41,555 bases of DNA from Paraglaciecola polaris LMG 21857 (GTDB lineage: Bacteria; Pseudomonadota; Gammaproteobacteria; Enterobacterales; Alteromonadaceae), in contig NZ_BAER01000066.1 in NCBI RefSeq assembly GCF_000315055.1, forward strand, positions 1-41,555, in the 5' to 3' direction. A model generated the notes under the pieces. That model saw only the letters and a program-made list of their open reading frames with translations. It was not told the origin of the DNA and made no database searches. Made by a program: the position numbers and the translations under genes. Of this stretch, positions 8,365 to 17,070 are shown piece after piece. Position 1 is the first letter of the stretch. Every line of letters begins with the position of its first letter.

Positions 8365-10125
8365 TTAACTGGCCTTTTTAAATCTGTCTTTTTTAAGCAA
8401 AATATTGTCGTTTTTAAGCTCATTTGGTTGTGGCATGTAACGCGCTTTTTTCTTGGCTTTGAGTTTGTGAATATCAGCCAGAACTAAGCCATCGATACAA
8501 TTCCCAAAGTCGGCATCAATATTAAAGTCTAAAAAGTGAATACCACCATCATCATAAGTTTCTGTGTATTGCTTATACAAGGTGGGTACGGATACCCCCA
8601 TATTTGCCAGCATGTGTTTAAGTAAGGTGAAGTCTTTTTTGTAATCTGAGCCGCCAAATGTAACCGCTAAATTATTTGGCAAGGAATATGGGGTTTTTGA
8701 AGTCGCTATGCTATCTGAGTGGGTGAAATAGAGACGATAGAATTGTACCAGTAAGTCCTTAGCGGCCTTCGGGTAGGTGTCGCTCAAGGATACTGGGCCA
8801 AATAGGTAGCGATAATCCGGGTGGCGTTGTAGAAATGCTCCAATTCCATACCATAAATAATCTAGGCTGCGCTTACCCCAGTACCTAGGCTGTACAAAAC
8901 TGCGCCCTAACTCTAGACCTTGTGCAAAATACGGCTGCATAGATTCAGTGTAATCAAACAGAGTTGAGGAATATAGTCCTTCGACTCCAAATTGCGTTAA
9001 AAGCTTCTTTGCATCACCAAAGCGATAGGCGCCGGCAATTTCAAGATCGTCCGCATCCCACAGAATCAGGTGGAAGTAATGTGTATCGTACTGATCTATA
9101 TCTCGTCGGCGATTACTGCCCTCACCAACGGCGCGAAAGGCAATCTCTCGGAGGCGTCCGATTTCACGCATGATGGGAGAGCTACCACTGTACTGATATA
9201 GATAAATCGCTTTGCCGTCTGTCGTTGTCCCTAGATACTCGCAGTCGTGTTTAATCGTTCGACTAAGTTCTGTGCGGTTTTCAGGCAAAGCGATGGCTTT
9301 TTGGGTGGCAAAAATGCCTTCTTTTCCCATGCCAATCCGATAAAGGTGTTTTTTCAACAAGCGTACTTGCTGCAAACGGTTAATTTTATCGTTGGCATAA
9401 GATTCGAACGGAATGATTTCACCAATACGCATAGGCAAATGTCTACGCTTCTGTTTAAACATCTCGGTAACGAGCATCATCGATGCTAACGGCTTATAAA
9501 GCATGGATAAACCGTAAAATAATGGCGAGTTTTTGGCATCGATGAACACAGGAATAATCGGGGCTTTTGCCTGACGAGCGATGCGCAGAAAACCGCTGTT
9601 CCAATGGGTATCACGGATCCCTTGAGGCCGTAAACGGGAAACTTCACCCGCAGGGAAGATTAATAGTGCGCCCTCTTGCTCTAGGTGTTGCTGAATATTG
9701 TGGATATGATCTTTTGTCGTATCACCACTCATATTATTTACGGGTAACAACATGCAGTGTAATGGGTCGATAGTCATCAGCATTTGATTGGCCACGATCT
9801 TCACGTCGGTTCTAATTTCACTTACTAGTTTGATAAGCGCCAACGCGTCTAAAGAGCCTATGGGATGGTTGGCAATAATGACCAATCGACCTCTGCTTTG
9901 GATATGTTCGCGCTCGTTGTCACGCACTGAATAACTGACATTGAAGTACTCAAGTACCTGTTCAACAAATTCTAGGCCCTGGTGATGGGGATAGCTTTGG
10001 GCGAACTCATGCATTTCTCGCTCATGAAGCAAATGACGCAGTACAAATCCTGCTGATTTAAATAGCCAAGGCTTTTGCGCTACGCTAGGGAAGTGTTTGT
10101 GTAAAACGTCGTTAACCGTAAACAT
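8365..10125 (-). CDS. two-domain acyltransferase, OlsF-like (PlsC domain plus GNAT domain)
   Basis: The 586 residues join two acyltransferase folds. The N-terminal half (about 60-260) is a PlsC/LPLAT domain with the catalytic NHPIGSLD at 86-93 and FPAGE at 157-161. The C-terminal half (about 310-480) resembles the hemolysin/OlsB-type GNAT domain, with AGAYRFG, LELGRSFVQPRYWGKRSLDYLW and YLFGPVSLS. This order matches OlsF of Serratia, where the C-terminal half N-acylates ornithine and the N-terminal half adds the second acyl chain to give ornithine lipid. Ornithine as substrate is inference; glycine or other amino lipids are possible. No membrane segment is obvious. It lies 111 bp downstream of an LpxH-like gene on the same strand. 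Confidence 0.82.
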   Translation of the reverse strand: MFTVNDVLHKHFPSVAQKPWLFKSAGFVLRHLLHEREMHEFAQSYPHHQGLEFVEQVLEYFNVSYSVRDNEREHIQSRGRLVIIANHPIGSLDALALIKLVSEIRTDVKIVANQMLMTIDPLHCMLLPVNNMSGDTTKDHIHNIQQHLEQEGALLIFPAGEVSRLRPQGIRDTHWNSGFLRIARQAKAPIIPVFIDAKNSPLFYGLSMLYKPLASMMLVTEMFKQKRRHLPMRIGEIIPFESYANDKINRLQQVRLLKKHLYRIGMGKEGIFATQKAIALPENRTELSRTIKHDCEYLGTTTDGKAIYLYQYSGSSPIMREIGRLREIAFRAVGEGSNRRRDIDQYDTHYFHLILWDADDLEIAGAYRFGDAKKLLTQFGVEGLYSSTLFDYTESMQPYFAQGLELGRSFVQPRYWGKRSLDYLWYGIGAFLQRHPDYRYLFGPVSLSDTYPKAAKDLLVQFYRLYFTHSDSIATSKTPYSLPNNLAVTFGGSDYKKDFTLLKHMLANMGVSVPTLYKQYTETYDDGGIHFLDFNIDADFGNCIDGLVLADIHKLKAKKKARYMPQPNELKNDNILLKKDRFKKAS

Positions 10126-10236
10126 ATAAACTGCCGTATCTGCTTTTATTCGACCTCATACTAGCTGTGCTATGTGACGCTTTAGCGCCAATATGATGGC
10201 AATTTGATTACACTCTTTGCATTATTGCTAATGACA

Positions 10237-11055
10237 TTATGCTGCTTTTTTCTGCCCCCTTGCTTTACTCATTCTCAAATTGAACAGGTTGTTGGCATGA
10301 GAGGTTTGTGTCCAATAGATTAATTTTATCTCGCCACAGGGCAATTCGGTCAAGGCTGAACAGTTCTCGATCCAATCACCATCGTTATAGTATTTTTTCC
10401 CACTAATATCCGCCACTTCCGGATGGTGAATGTGCCCACAAACCACCCCGTCTACGCCCATGTTAATTGCTCGGTTAATGCAGGCATACTTGTATCGGGT
10501 AATGGCTTTATTCGCTCCTTTGATATGACTTTTCAGGTATCCTGCTAGAGACCAATAGGGAAACTTCAACATTGCTCTAGCGCGGTTGTACCAACGATTA
10601 ATAAACAGCAGTAGATCGTATGCTTTATCGCCTATCCATGATTGCAAAGGCCCAAAACAGACTGCTTGATCAAATTGGTCGCCGTGCAGTACTAATAACT
10701 TTTTACCGTCAGCTGTGGTGTGGATCATTTCCCTTGCGATTTCAATTTCGCCAAAGGTGATACCGTCATATTTTTGCAGAGGGGCGTCGTGGTTACCCGG
10801 TAAGAAGATAACGCGGGATCCTTCCTTAGATAAACTCATGAGCTTATGCAGTACTTGATTATGGCTCTCAGGCCAGCGGAATTGTTTGCTCATTGCCCAC
10901 ATGTCTATAATGTCGCCAACTAAGTATAAGGTATCGATGGTAGAGTGATTAAGGAAGTCGAGTAAGTACTCGGCTTTACAGTCTGTGTTGCCCAAGTGGA
11001 TATCCGATAACCAAACCGTACGGTAATGTGCGCGGTAAACAAAAGCGTTGTTCAT
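10237..11055 (-). CDS. LpxH-like calcineurin-type metallophosphoesterase
   Basis: This belongs to the COG2908 family (UDP-2,3-diacylglucosamine hydrolase-like), probably acting on a phosphorylated lipid or nucleotide substrate. I chose ATG 11055 because AAGGTG lies 6 bases upstream; a GTG at 11064 would be inside that site. From this ATG (272 residues) the dinuclear metal-site motifs are SDIHLG (D18, H20), GDIIDMW (D48), GNHD (88-91), HGDQFD (from H124) and GHIHHPE (H208, H210). It is longer than true LpxH (about 240) and diverges in the middle, so it may be a paralogue rather than the lipid A enzyme. A 10-bp hairpin lies in its leader. Confidence 0.82.
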   Translation of the reverse strand: MNNAFVYRAHYRTVWLSDIHLGNTDCKAEYLLDFLNHSTIDTLYLVGDIIDMWAMSKQFRWPESHNQVLHKLMSLSKEGSRVIFLPGNHDAPLQKYDGITFGEIEIAREMIHTTADGKKLLVLHGDQFDQAVCFGPLQSWIGDKAYDLLLFINRWYNRARAMLKFPYWSLAGYLKSHIKGANKAITRYKYACINRAINMGVDGVVCGHIHHPEVADISGKKYYNDGDWIENCSALTELPCGEIKLIYWTQTSHANNLFNLRMSKARGQKKAA

Positions 11056-11076
11056 ATTACTCACCTTTAACTGTTT

Positions 11077-11100
11077 AAGCTAAGGCTATGAGCCTAGCTT
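11077..11100 (-). other. hairpin in the glnD-metallophosphoesterase gap
   Basis: AAGCTA-A-GGCT and AGCC-TAGCTT form a 10-bp stem with one bulged base and an ATG loop. On the minus strand it follows glnD and sits about 20 bases before the ribosome binding site of the metallophosphoesterase gene. No T-run is present. Confidence 0.4.
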
Positions 11101-11197
11101 TACAGTAAGGTGAAGGTAATTTGAAACTATGATGACAGTGAGCTTTTACGACTTTTACGACATAGTGCCGAGAAAGCTCATGTGTTAACTCGGTCGA

Positions 11198-13810
11198 TTA
11201 ATCGAGTGTTGCGGCTAATCTTTTTTTGAGTTCCACTTCCTGATTTTGGGTTAAAGCCTTATTGTCACTGTTGCTGACAATAAACAAATCCTCCGCTCGC
11301 TCACCAATAGTGGCAATTTTTGCCATTCTTAAAGAAAATTCCATCTCTACCAACAAATTACCTACTTTTGCTAAAAGCCCAGGTGCGTCCAATGCTTCCA
11401 GTTCCACTAAGGTGACATCAGGTTGGTTGGAATAAAAACGTACCTTGGTCGGCACATCCAGCTGTTTCATTTGCCGAGACATCTTGCGCCGGTTTTGATG
11501 TTCAATACCGGGCTTACTCAATTGACTGGTAACAGCATCTTTGAGACTTGCCAAGCGACTGGTTGAATTAATTCTATCGCCGTTTTGCTCAAGAATAATA
11601 AAGCTATCAAAAACATAACCATCGTTGGTTTTCATAATTTGGGCATCATGGATAGAACAGTTTCGGCTATCCAAAACAGAGGCAACTTGGGCAAACAGGT
11701 TGATTTTATCTTTGCCGTACACTAACAACTCAGTGCCTGATTTAGCGGTATGTTCATTGGCATCAACCAATAAAAAATCATCCGTCATAGGATGTGCAGC
11801 CAATATAACCCCTGCATGCCAAGCTATTTGCTCGGGTTTAAAACGCACGAAATAATCGTCTCTTAAGCGTTTCCAAAACTGTTCGATCTGGCTTTCATTA
11901 ACGCCGCGACCCATTAACAGCTTTCGGGCTTTAGCTTGGTGATCGTCAATGCGATCTTGTAAGGCAACTTTGCACTCTGAACCGTTATCTAAGGCTTTTT
12001 GGGTAAGCAAATAGAGTTCGCGTAATAATGTTGCTTTCCAGTCGTTCCATAGATTGTCGTTAGTGGCGCGGATATCTGCCAAGGTTAACGCGTACAAGTG
12101 ATTTAAGTGATTATGGGTGCGTACATTGCTGGCAAATTCATTGATCACACTGGGGTCATATATATCTCTGCGCTGGGCGATAACAGACATCAACAAATGG
12201 CTTTCCACTAACCAAGCTATGAGCTCGGCATCTTTGTCATTGATATTATGCATTACGCAAAACTCAGCTACATCCTGTGCACCGAGTTTTGAGTGATCGC
12301 CGTTGCGGCCCTTACCTATGTCATGAAAAATGGCTGCTATGTATAACAATTCTGGTTTGTCGAGATTGCGCACAATACGACTGCAACGAGGAAATTGAGG
12401 ATTTCCTTGGCTGTATTGATAAACATGTTTGACCAATCTATGGGTATGTTCATCAACGGTGTAAGCATGGAACAGATCGAACTGCATCATACCGACGATA
12501 TGATCCCATTGGGGTAGATAAGATTGCAGGATCCCGTGTTTGTGCATGATATCCCAGGCTAAACCGAAAAAGTCAGGATGCTGCATTAGCTCAATAAACA
12601 AACTTCGACATTGGGCTTTTTCGCAGTAATACTGGCTGTGGAATTTACGCCGAGCGTACCGCAATTGACGTAATACGCTGGAATGCAGCCCTTCTACTTG
12701 GGGGGTATCAGCGATCAGTAACAAACACTGCAGAATATCTTCAGGTTGGGTAAACACATTATCGTGTCGAGTCGCCAGTAAACCATCTGCAATCTCAAAG
12801 CTGGGATTGATGATACTTTTATTTTTAACTTTTATTTGCAAGACGTCGTGACCGAAACGTTGCAATAACATCTCATTTAATTCGCTTATTCGGCGCACGG
12901 TTCTAAAAAAAGATTTCATCATGCGTTCAACTGACGCTTTGCCATCGTCGCCATAACCCAGGCGGCTAGCAACATCATTTTGGTAATCAAATAACAAGCG
13001 ATTTTCACTGCGCTGGGCTTGCAGGTGCAGGGTAAAACGAATGCGCCAAAGGTTTGAACGACACTCAAGCAATTCTTGAAATTCTTGCTCGGTAAAGTAA
13101 CCCCGTTCTACGAGCTCTGTACCTTTTAAAACCCTGAAGTGCTTTTTGGCAATCCAACCAATATTTTGGATATCCCGCAAGCAACCTGGGCTCTCTTTGA
13201 CGTTAGGTTCAAGATTGTAAGAGGTACCTTTGAATTTGGAGTGACGGATCTGTTGTTCTTTAGATTTGGCAATAAAAAAGTCTTTACTGGTCCAGTAACC
13301 TCGGCCATGTAGCTTTTTATTTAGGGCTAAAAAAGTATCTTGATTACCGGTGAGCAATCTTGCTTCAACCAGGTTTGTGGCAATGGTCACATCACCCCTC
13401 GCAAGCGAAACCGTTTCTTTTATGGTGCGCACAGACTGACCAATATCCAATCCAATATCCCACAAAAACGTGATGAATTGACCGATTGTATCTTGCTGTG
13501 CCTGAGATAAGGCGCTGGGGCTGAGCAATAACAAGTCAATGTCGGAGTATGGTTGTAGCTGTCCTCTGCCATATCCGCCAACGGCTACCAAGGCAATTTT
13601 ACTTTCTTTGTGTAGTTCAAGGAGTTGCCATGCATGGCACAATAAAGCATCCACAAAGGTTGCGCGGCCTAATACTAGGCTGTCGACATCGACGCGGGGA
13701 AACTCGCTTTCTAACCAGAGGTAATTATCACTGATACAAGCTTTAAATGCTGGAATGTCGTCGGTGGATTGAATAAGGTGAATTTTATTAATTAAGGTTT
13801 GCAAAGACAA
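11198..13810 (-). CDS. glnD: [protein-PII] uridylyltransferase / uridylyl-removing enzyme
   Basis: GlnD senses glutamine and adds or removes UMP on PII proteins, controlling glutamine synthetase and nitrogen-regulated transcription. The 870 residues match the family (E. coli 890). The nucleotidyltransferase domain has GGYGRGQLQPYSDIDLLLL from residue 78, with metal-binding D90 and D92. The HD domain for de-uridylylation has HDIGKG from H496. Two C-terminal ACT domains (about 690-770 and 795-870) bind glutamine. The start is TTG 13810: an in-frame stop lies shortly upstream, and GGA in AAAGGAACG is suitably spaced. It lies 148 bp downstream of map on the same strand, as in E. coli. Confidence 0.94.
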   Translation of the reverse strand: MSLQTLINKIHLIQSTDDIPAFKACISDNYLWLESEFPRVDVDSLVLGRATFVDALLCHAWQLLELHKESKIALVAVGGYGRGQLQPYSDIDLLLLSPSALSQAQQDTIGQFITFLWDIGLDIGQSVRTIKETVSLARGDVTIATNLVEARLLTGNQDTFLALNKKLHGRGYWTSKDFFIAKSKEQQIRHSKFKGTSYNLEPNVKESPGCLRDIQNIGWIAKKHFRVLKGTELVERGYFTEQEFQELLECRSNLWRIRFTLHLQAQRSENRLLFDYQNDVASRLGYGDDGKASVERMMKSFFRTVRRISELNEMLLQRFGHDVLQIKVKNKSIINPSFEIADGLLATRHDNVFTQPEDILQCLLLIADTPQVEGLHSSVLRQLRYARRKFHSQYYCEKAQCRSLFIELMQHPDFFGLAWDIMHKHGILQSYLPQWDHIVGMMQFDLFHAYTVDEHTHRLVKHVYQYSQGNPQFPRCSRIVRNLDKPELLYIAAIFHDIGKGRNGDHSKLGAQDVAEFCVMHNINDKDAELIAWLVESHLLMSVIAQRRDIYDPSVINEFASNVRTHNHLNHLYALTLADIRATNDNLWNDWKATLLRELYLLTQKALDNGSECKVALQDRIDDHQAKARKLLMGRGVNESQIEQFWKRLRDDYFVRFKPEQIAWHAGVILAAHPMTDDFLLVDANEHTAKSGTELLVYGKDKINLFAQVASVLDSRNCSIHDAQIMKTNDGYVFDSFIILEQNGDRINSTSRLASLKDAVTSQLSKPGIEHQNRRKMSRQMKQLDVPTKVRFYSNQPDVTLVELEALDAPGLLAKVGNLLVEMEFSLRMAKIATIGERAEDLFIVSNSDNKALTQNQEVELKKRLAATLD

Positions 13811-13958
13811 GATACGTTCCTTTATTCAATGTAATGACGATTTTATGTGGAATAGAGCTCGCTTAAGGTTTATCTATTTACTGAGCGATGACAAATAACT
13901 AATTCCGGTAAGAACTAATTATTTATCATAAGCTTAGATATTTGTAGCTAGGAAATGC

Positions 13959-14750
13959 TTAGTGATTGATAACGCGTTCAATTTCTTCATCATCTCTGAG
14001 GGTAAGAATTTCAACCCCAGTTTCGGTGACCAATAAGGTGTGTTCCCATTGGGCACTCAAGCTGCGATCTTTCGTGACTACGGTCCAGTCATCCGGCAAT
14101 ACTTTCGAGTGGCGTTTACCCGCATTGATCATTGGCTCTATGGTAAAACACATGCCTTCTTCTAATACTTCGCCAGTATTTGGCTTACCATAATGCACCA
14201 CTTGCGGTTCTTCATGGAAATTAGCACCAATTCCATGTCCGCAGTATTCACGCACTATCGAATAGTTGTGGCCTTCAGCATGTTGTTGAATAGCGTGACC
14301 TATATCACCTAATCGCGCTCCAGGTTTGACCATCTTAATACCAATGTACAACGCCTCTTGGGTGATGCGGATTAAGCGTTCAGTCATGATGCTAGGTTTA
14401 CCTACGACAAACATTTTTGAAGTATCACCGTGATACCCGTCTTTGATTACCGTGACATCAATATTAACACTGTCACCTTCTTTCAATTTTTTGTCTGCCG
14501 GAATACCATGACAAATAACATGGTTAACGGAAGTACAAATTGATTTTGGGAATGGCGGATTACCGTAATTTAATGGGGCAGGGATGGCCTGCTGCTCATT
14601 AACAATGTAATCATGACAAAGTTGATTAAGTTCATCTGTGGTCACGCCTTTTTTCACATGGGGACCAATCATCTGTAATACATCTGCTGCAAGTCGCCCG
14701 GCAACGCGCATTTTTTCAATTTCGAGTGCGGTTTTGATAGTAGCTGGCAA
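13959..14750 (-). CDS. map: type I methionine aminopeptidase
   Basis: Map removes the initiator methionine from nascent proteins when the second residue is small; it is a dinuclear metal enzyme of the cytoplasm. The 263 residues match E. coli Map (264). Metal-ligand segments are NIDVTVIKDGYHGDTSKMF (two Asp), YCGHGIGANFHEEP (His), FTIEPM (Glu) and SAQWEHTLLV (Glu). The start is TTG 14750, which gives MPATIKTALEIEKMRVAGRLAADVL and aligns residue for residue with the E. coli N-terminus; AGGA lies upstream. It is transcribed divergently from rpsB, the common gammaproteobacterial arrangement. Confidence 0.95.
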   Translation of the reverse strand: MPATIKTALEIEKMRVAGRLAADVLQMIGPHVKKGVTTDELNQLCHDYIVNEQQAIPAPLNYGNPPFPKSICTSVNHVICHGIPADKKLKEGDSVNIDVTVIKDGYHGDTSKMFVVGKPSIMTERLIRITQEALYIGIKMVKPGARLGDIGHAIQQHAEGHNYSIVREYCGHGIGANFHEEPQVVHYGKPNTGEVLEEGMCFTIEPMINAGKRHSKVLPDDWTVVTKDRSLSAQWEHTLLVTETGVEILTLRDDEEIERVINH

Positions 14751-14813
14751 AGCAATGTCCTAATTTTTCGGGTCTTTATTAATGTGGATATATCTTAACT
14801 TTTCAAGGCGCTG

Positions 14814-14832
14814 GTGTATAGCGCCTATACAC
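14814..14832. repeat. perfect inverted repeat in the map-rpsB intergenic region
   Basis: The 310-bp stretch 14751-15060 holds no gene. It contains this element (GTGTATA-5 bp-TATACAC), the rpsB promoter and the rpsB leader. The repeat lies 64-82 bp upstream of the map start and overlaps a second hairpin (GGCGCT 14807-14812 with AGCGCC 14820-14825), so the two pairings exclude each other in RNA. On the map strand it includes TATACA, a possible -10. Its function is unknown. Confidence 0.5.
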
Positions 14833-14926
14833 AAACTTGAATTTAGTGCTCTGTCGTGATATAAAGCGCCCCGCTGAAACAGCTGTTCGATGTATTGTTC
14901 TTTTTGAGCCAGTCATTAAATGGTTA

Positions 14927-14954
14927 TTTACAGCGACTAACTTTATTTTATAAC
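14927..14954 (+). promoter_or_regulatory. rpsB-tsf promoter
   Basis: TTTACA (14927-14932) and TATAAC (14949-14954) are separated by 16 bp, a strong sigma-70 match. Transcription would start near 14961, giving a leader of about 100 nt. Confidence 0.7.
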
Positions 14955-14960
14955 ACACAT

Positions 14961-15060
14961 ACATCGACACAGTTTTCGGGGTGTTTGTGCAAGATTCGTC
15001 TGCACAGATCGAGAGCTGGGATGTATGGAGGCCTAACCCCATATTAAGGAAACTAATATA
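14961..15060 (+). promoter_or_regulatory. rpsB mRNA leader, probable ribosomal protein S2 autoregulatory region
   Basis: The leader can fold into TGTGCA (14986-14991) with TGCACA (15001-15006), and GGGGT (14978-14982) can pair with ACCCC (15036-15040), closing a larger domain just before the AAGGAA ribosome binding site. In E. coli and relatives the rpsB leader is the target of S2 feedback on rpsB-tsf translation. I infer the same here from position and structure. Confidence 0.5.
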
Positions 15061-15792
15061 ATGGCAAATGTATCAATGCGCGACATGCTTCAAGCCGGCG
15101 TTCACTTCGGTCACCAAACACGTTACTGGAATCCAAAAATGAAACCTTTCATCTTTGGCTCACGTAATAAAGTTCACATCATTAACTTAGAAAAAACGGT
15201 TCCGTTATTCAACAATGCGTTGAACTACATCGGCGGTGTTGCTTCTAAGAAAGGTAAAATCCTTTTTGTTGGTACTAAACGTGCAGCAAGTGATGCGGTT
15301 CGTGACGCAGCAATCAAATGTGACCAATTCTACGTTAACAAACGTTGGTTGGGCGGCATGTTGACTAACTGGAAAACAGTTCGTCAATCAATTAAGCGTT
15401 TAAAAGATCTTGAACAACAAAGCCAAGACGGTACGTTCGACAAAATCACTAAAAAAGAAGTGCTTATGTTACAACGTGAAATGGCTAAGCTAGAAAACAG
15501 CTTGGGCGGGATCAAAAACATGGGTGGTCTTCCAGACTGTCTTTTCGTTGTTGATGCTGATCACGAGCACATTGCGATTACCGAAGCGCGTAACCTTGGT
15601 ATTCCAGTTGTTTCTATCGTCGACACTAACTCAAATCCAGATGGTGTTGATTACATCATTCCTGGTAACGATGATGCGATCCGTGCAGTTCAACTTTACT
15701 TGAACACTGCTGCTGACGCCGTTATCGAAGGTCGTGAGAAGAACATTGAAGTACAGGCTGAAGAAGGTGAGTTTGTTGAAGCTGCTGAGTAA
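15061..15792 (+). CDS. rpsB: 30S ribosomal protein S2
   Basis: S2 binds the 30S subunit late in assembly and helps recruit S1. The 243 residues match E. coli S2 (241). Recognisable family segments are [28 protein letters not shown] at the N-terminus, [18 protein letters not shown], and the C-terminal [20 protein letters not shown] with an acidic tail. AAGGAAACT precedes ATG 15061. It is transcribed from the promoter at 14927-14954 and followed by a hairpin terminator that should reduce, not abolish, read-through into tsf. Confidence 0.98.
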   Translation: MANVSMRDMLQAGVHFGHQTRYWNPKMKPFIFGSRNKVHIINLEKTVPLFNNALNYIGGVASKKGKILFVGTKRAASDAVRDAAIKCDQFYVNKRWLGGMLTNWKTVRQSIKRLKDLEQQSQDGTFDKITKKEVLMLQREMAKLENSLGGIKNMGGLPDCLFVVDADHEHIAITEARNLGIPVVSIVDTNSNPDGVDYIIPGNDDAIRAVQLYLNTAADAVIEGREKNIEVQAEEGEFVEAAE

Positions 15793-15858
15793 TCAGTTTC
15801 TTTAATATACCTATTGAGTCAGTCTGTTAATGCACACATGTGCATGACACGAAAATTT

Positions 15859-15884
15859 AACAGGGGCTGATGCCCCTGTTTTTT
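15859..15884 (+). terminator. attenuator or terminator between rpsB and tsf
   Basis: AACAGGGGC and GCCCCTGTT form a 9-bp stem around TGAT followed by TTTT. The strong hairpin lies 66 bp after rpsB and 40 bp before tsf. In E. coli the rpsB-tsf gap also holds a partial terminator that sets the S2 to EF-Ts ratio. Confidence 0.85.
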
Positions 15885-15924
15885 AATCCTAATTTAAGTA
15901 CATATTATTGCTGAGGAAACGACA

Positions 15925-16797
15925 ATGGCAGTGACAGCAGCCCTAGTTAAAGAATTACGCGAGCGTACCGCTGCAGGTATGTTGGATTGTAAAAATGCAC
16001 TCGTTGAAACAGACGGTGACATTGAGCTTGCAATCGAAAATATGCGTAAGAACGGTCAAGCAAAAGCCGCTAAAAAAGCAGGTCGTATCGCCGCTGAAGG
16101 CGTTATTTTGACCAAAGTTGCTAACGGCGTAGCAACAATGATTGAATTGAACAGTGAAACTGACTTTGTTGCCCGTGATGAAGGCTTCGTAGCCTTTGGT
16201 AGCAAATTGATCGAAGTCGCTTCCGCGAACAAAATCAATGACATTGAAACGTTGAATGATTCAGTTATCGATGGCGTTAAAGTAAGTGATGCTCGTGATA
16301 CTTTAGTTGCTAAAATCGGTGAGAACATTTCTCCACGTCGTGTTGTTTCGGTTGAAGGTGATAACCTTGGCGCATACGTACACAGCGCACGAATTGGCGT
16401 TATCGCTATCCTTAAAGGTGGCGACGAAGAGTTAGCAAAAGATATTGCTATGCACGTAGCGGCAGCTAACCCTCAGTTTGTTAAGCCGACTGATGTACCA
16501 GCTGAAGTTGTTGCAAAAGAAAAAGAAATTCAACTTGATATCGCGATGCAATCAGGCAAGCCTGCTGAAATCGCAGAGAAGATGGTTTCTGGTCGTATGA
16601 ACAAGTTCACTTCTGAAGTTAGCTTAACTGGCCAGCCATTCATCAAAGATCCTTCTATGACGGTTGCGCAATTGCTTAAAGCTAAGAATGCAGACGTTAT
16701 CAACTTCGTACGTTTCGAAGTTGGTGAAGGCATTGAGAAGAAAGAAGAAGATTTTGCGGCTGAAGTTGCTGCACAAATGGCCGCTGCTAAGAAATAA
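15925..16797 (+). CDS. tsf: translation elongation factor Ts
   Basis: EF-Ts catalyses GDP release from EF-Tu. The 290 residues match the family (E. coli 283). The N-terminal module [24 protein letters not shown] carries the EF-Tu contact helix. The core has the [15 protein letters not shown] motif around residue 75. A C-terminal helix ends [27 protein letters not shown] precedes ATG 15925. It is followed after about 45 bp by a strong terminator, so pyrH is likely to have its own promoter. Confidence 0.97.
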   Translation: MAVTAALVKELRERTAAGMLDCKNALVETDGDIELAIENMRKNGQAKAAKKAGRIAAEGVILTKVANGVATMIELNSETDFVARDEGFVAFGSKLIEVASANKINDIETLNDSVIDGVKVSDARDTLVAKIGENISPRRVVSVEGDNLGAYVHSARIGVIAILKGGDEELAKDIAMHVAAANPQFVKPTDVPAEVVAKEKEIQLDIAMQSGKPAEIAEKMVSGRMNKFTSEVSLTGQPFIKDPSMTVAQLLKAKNADVINFVRFEVGEGIEKKEEDFAAEVAAQMAAAKK

Positions 16798-16842
16798 TTG
16801 CGCCATTTGCTTTTGCGTAAAGCTAATGTCATATAAACTACT

Positions 16843-16868
16843 GGCACCTCAAATTGAGGTGCCTTTTT
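16843..16868 (+). terminator. Rho-independent terminator after tsf
   Basis: GGCACCTC (16843-16850) and GAGGTGCC (16856-16863) pair around AAATT, followed by TTTTT. It ends the rpsB-tsf unit. Confidence 0.92.
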
Positions 16869-16920
16869 ATATGTGGACCAAGCAGTATAACGGCACGTGC
16901 ACTGAGATTCGGTATACTTA

Positions 16921-16934
16921 GACTTATTTAAGTC
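16921..16934. repeat. short inverted repeat upstream of pyrH
   Basis: GACTTA-TT-TAAGTC lies in the 200-bp region between the tsf terminator and pyrH, just after a TATACT (16913-16918). It could be an operator or a chance palindrome. A TGT-TATACC extended -10 candidate for pyrH lies at 17013-17021. Confidence 0.3.
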
Positions 16935-17070
16935 GATACTTTTTGTTCTACATACAGAATTTTTCGACCGTAGAACCCGCTGAAGTTAGTGTCCGTATGC
17001 CATGAAGCATATTGTTATACCGAGTGTTATTTTGACCCCCATTATTCGTTAAATAAGGAATAGCCTGCCG

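Noticed and set aside
10170-10186. GACGCTTTAGCGCC as an operator in the acyltransferase-metallophosphoesterase gap
   Set aside because: Symmetry is limited to four bases per arm with a two-base centre, which is likely chance.
13897-13920. AACTAATT direct repeat (16-bp period) upstream of glnD
   Set aside because: Two copies of an AT-rich octamer in an AT-rich gap are not convincing.
14803-15042. 79-codon minus-strand frame between map and rpsB
   Set aside because: It covers the rpsB promoter and leader, has no family resemblance and no ribosome binding site.
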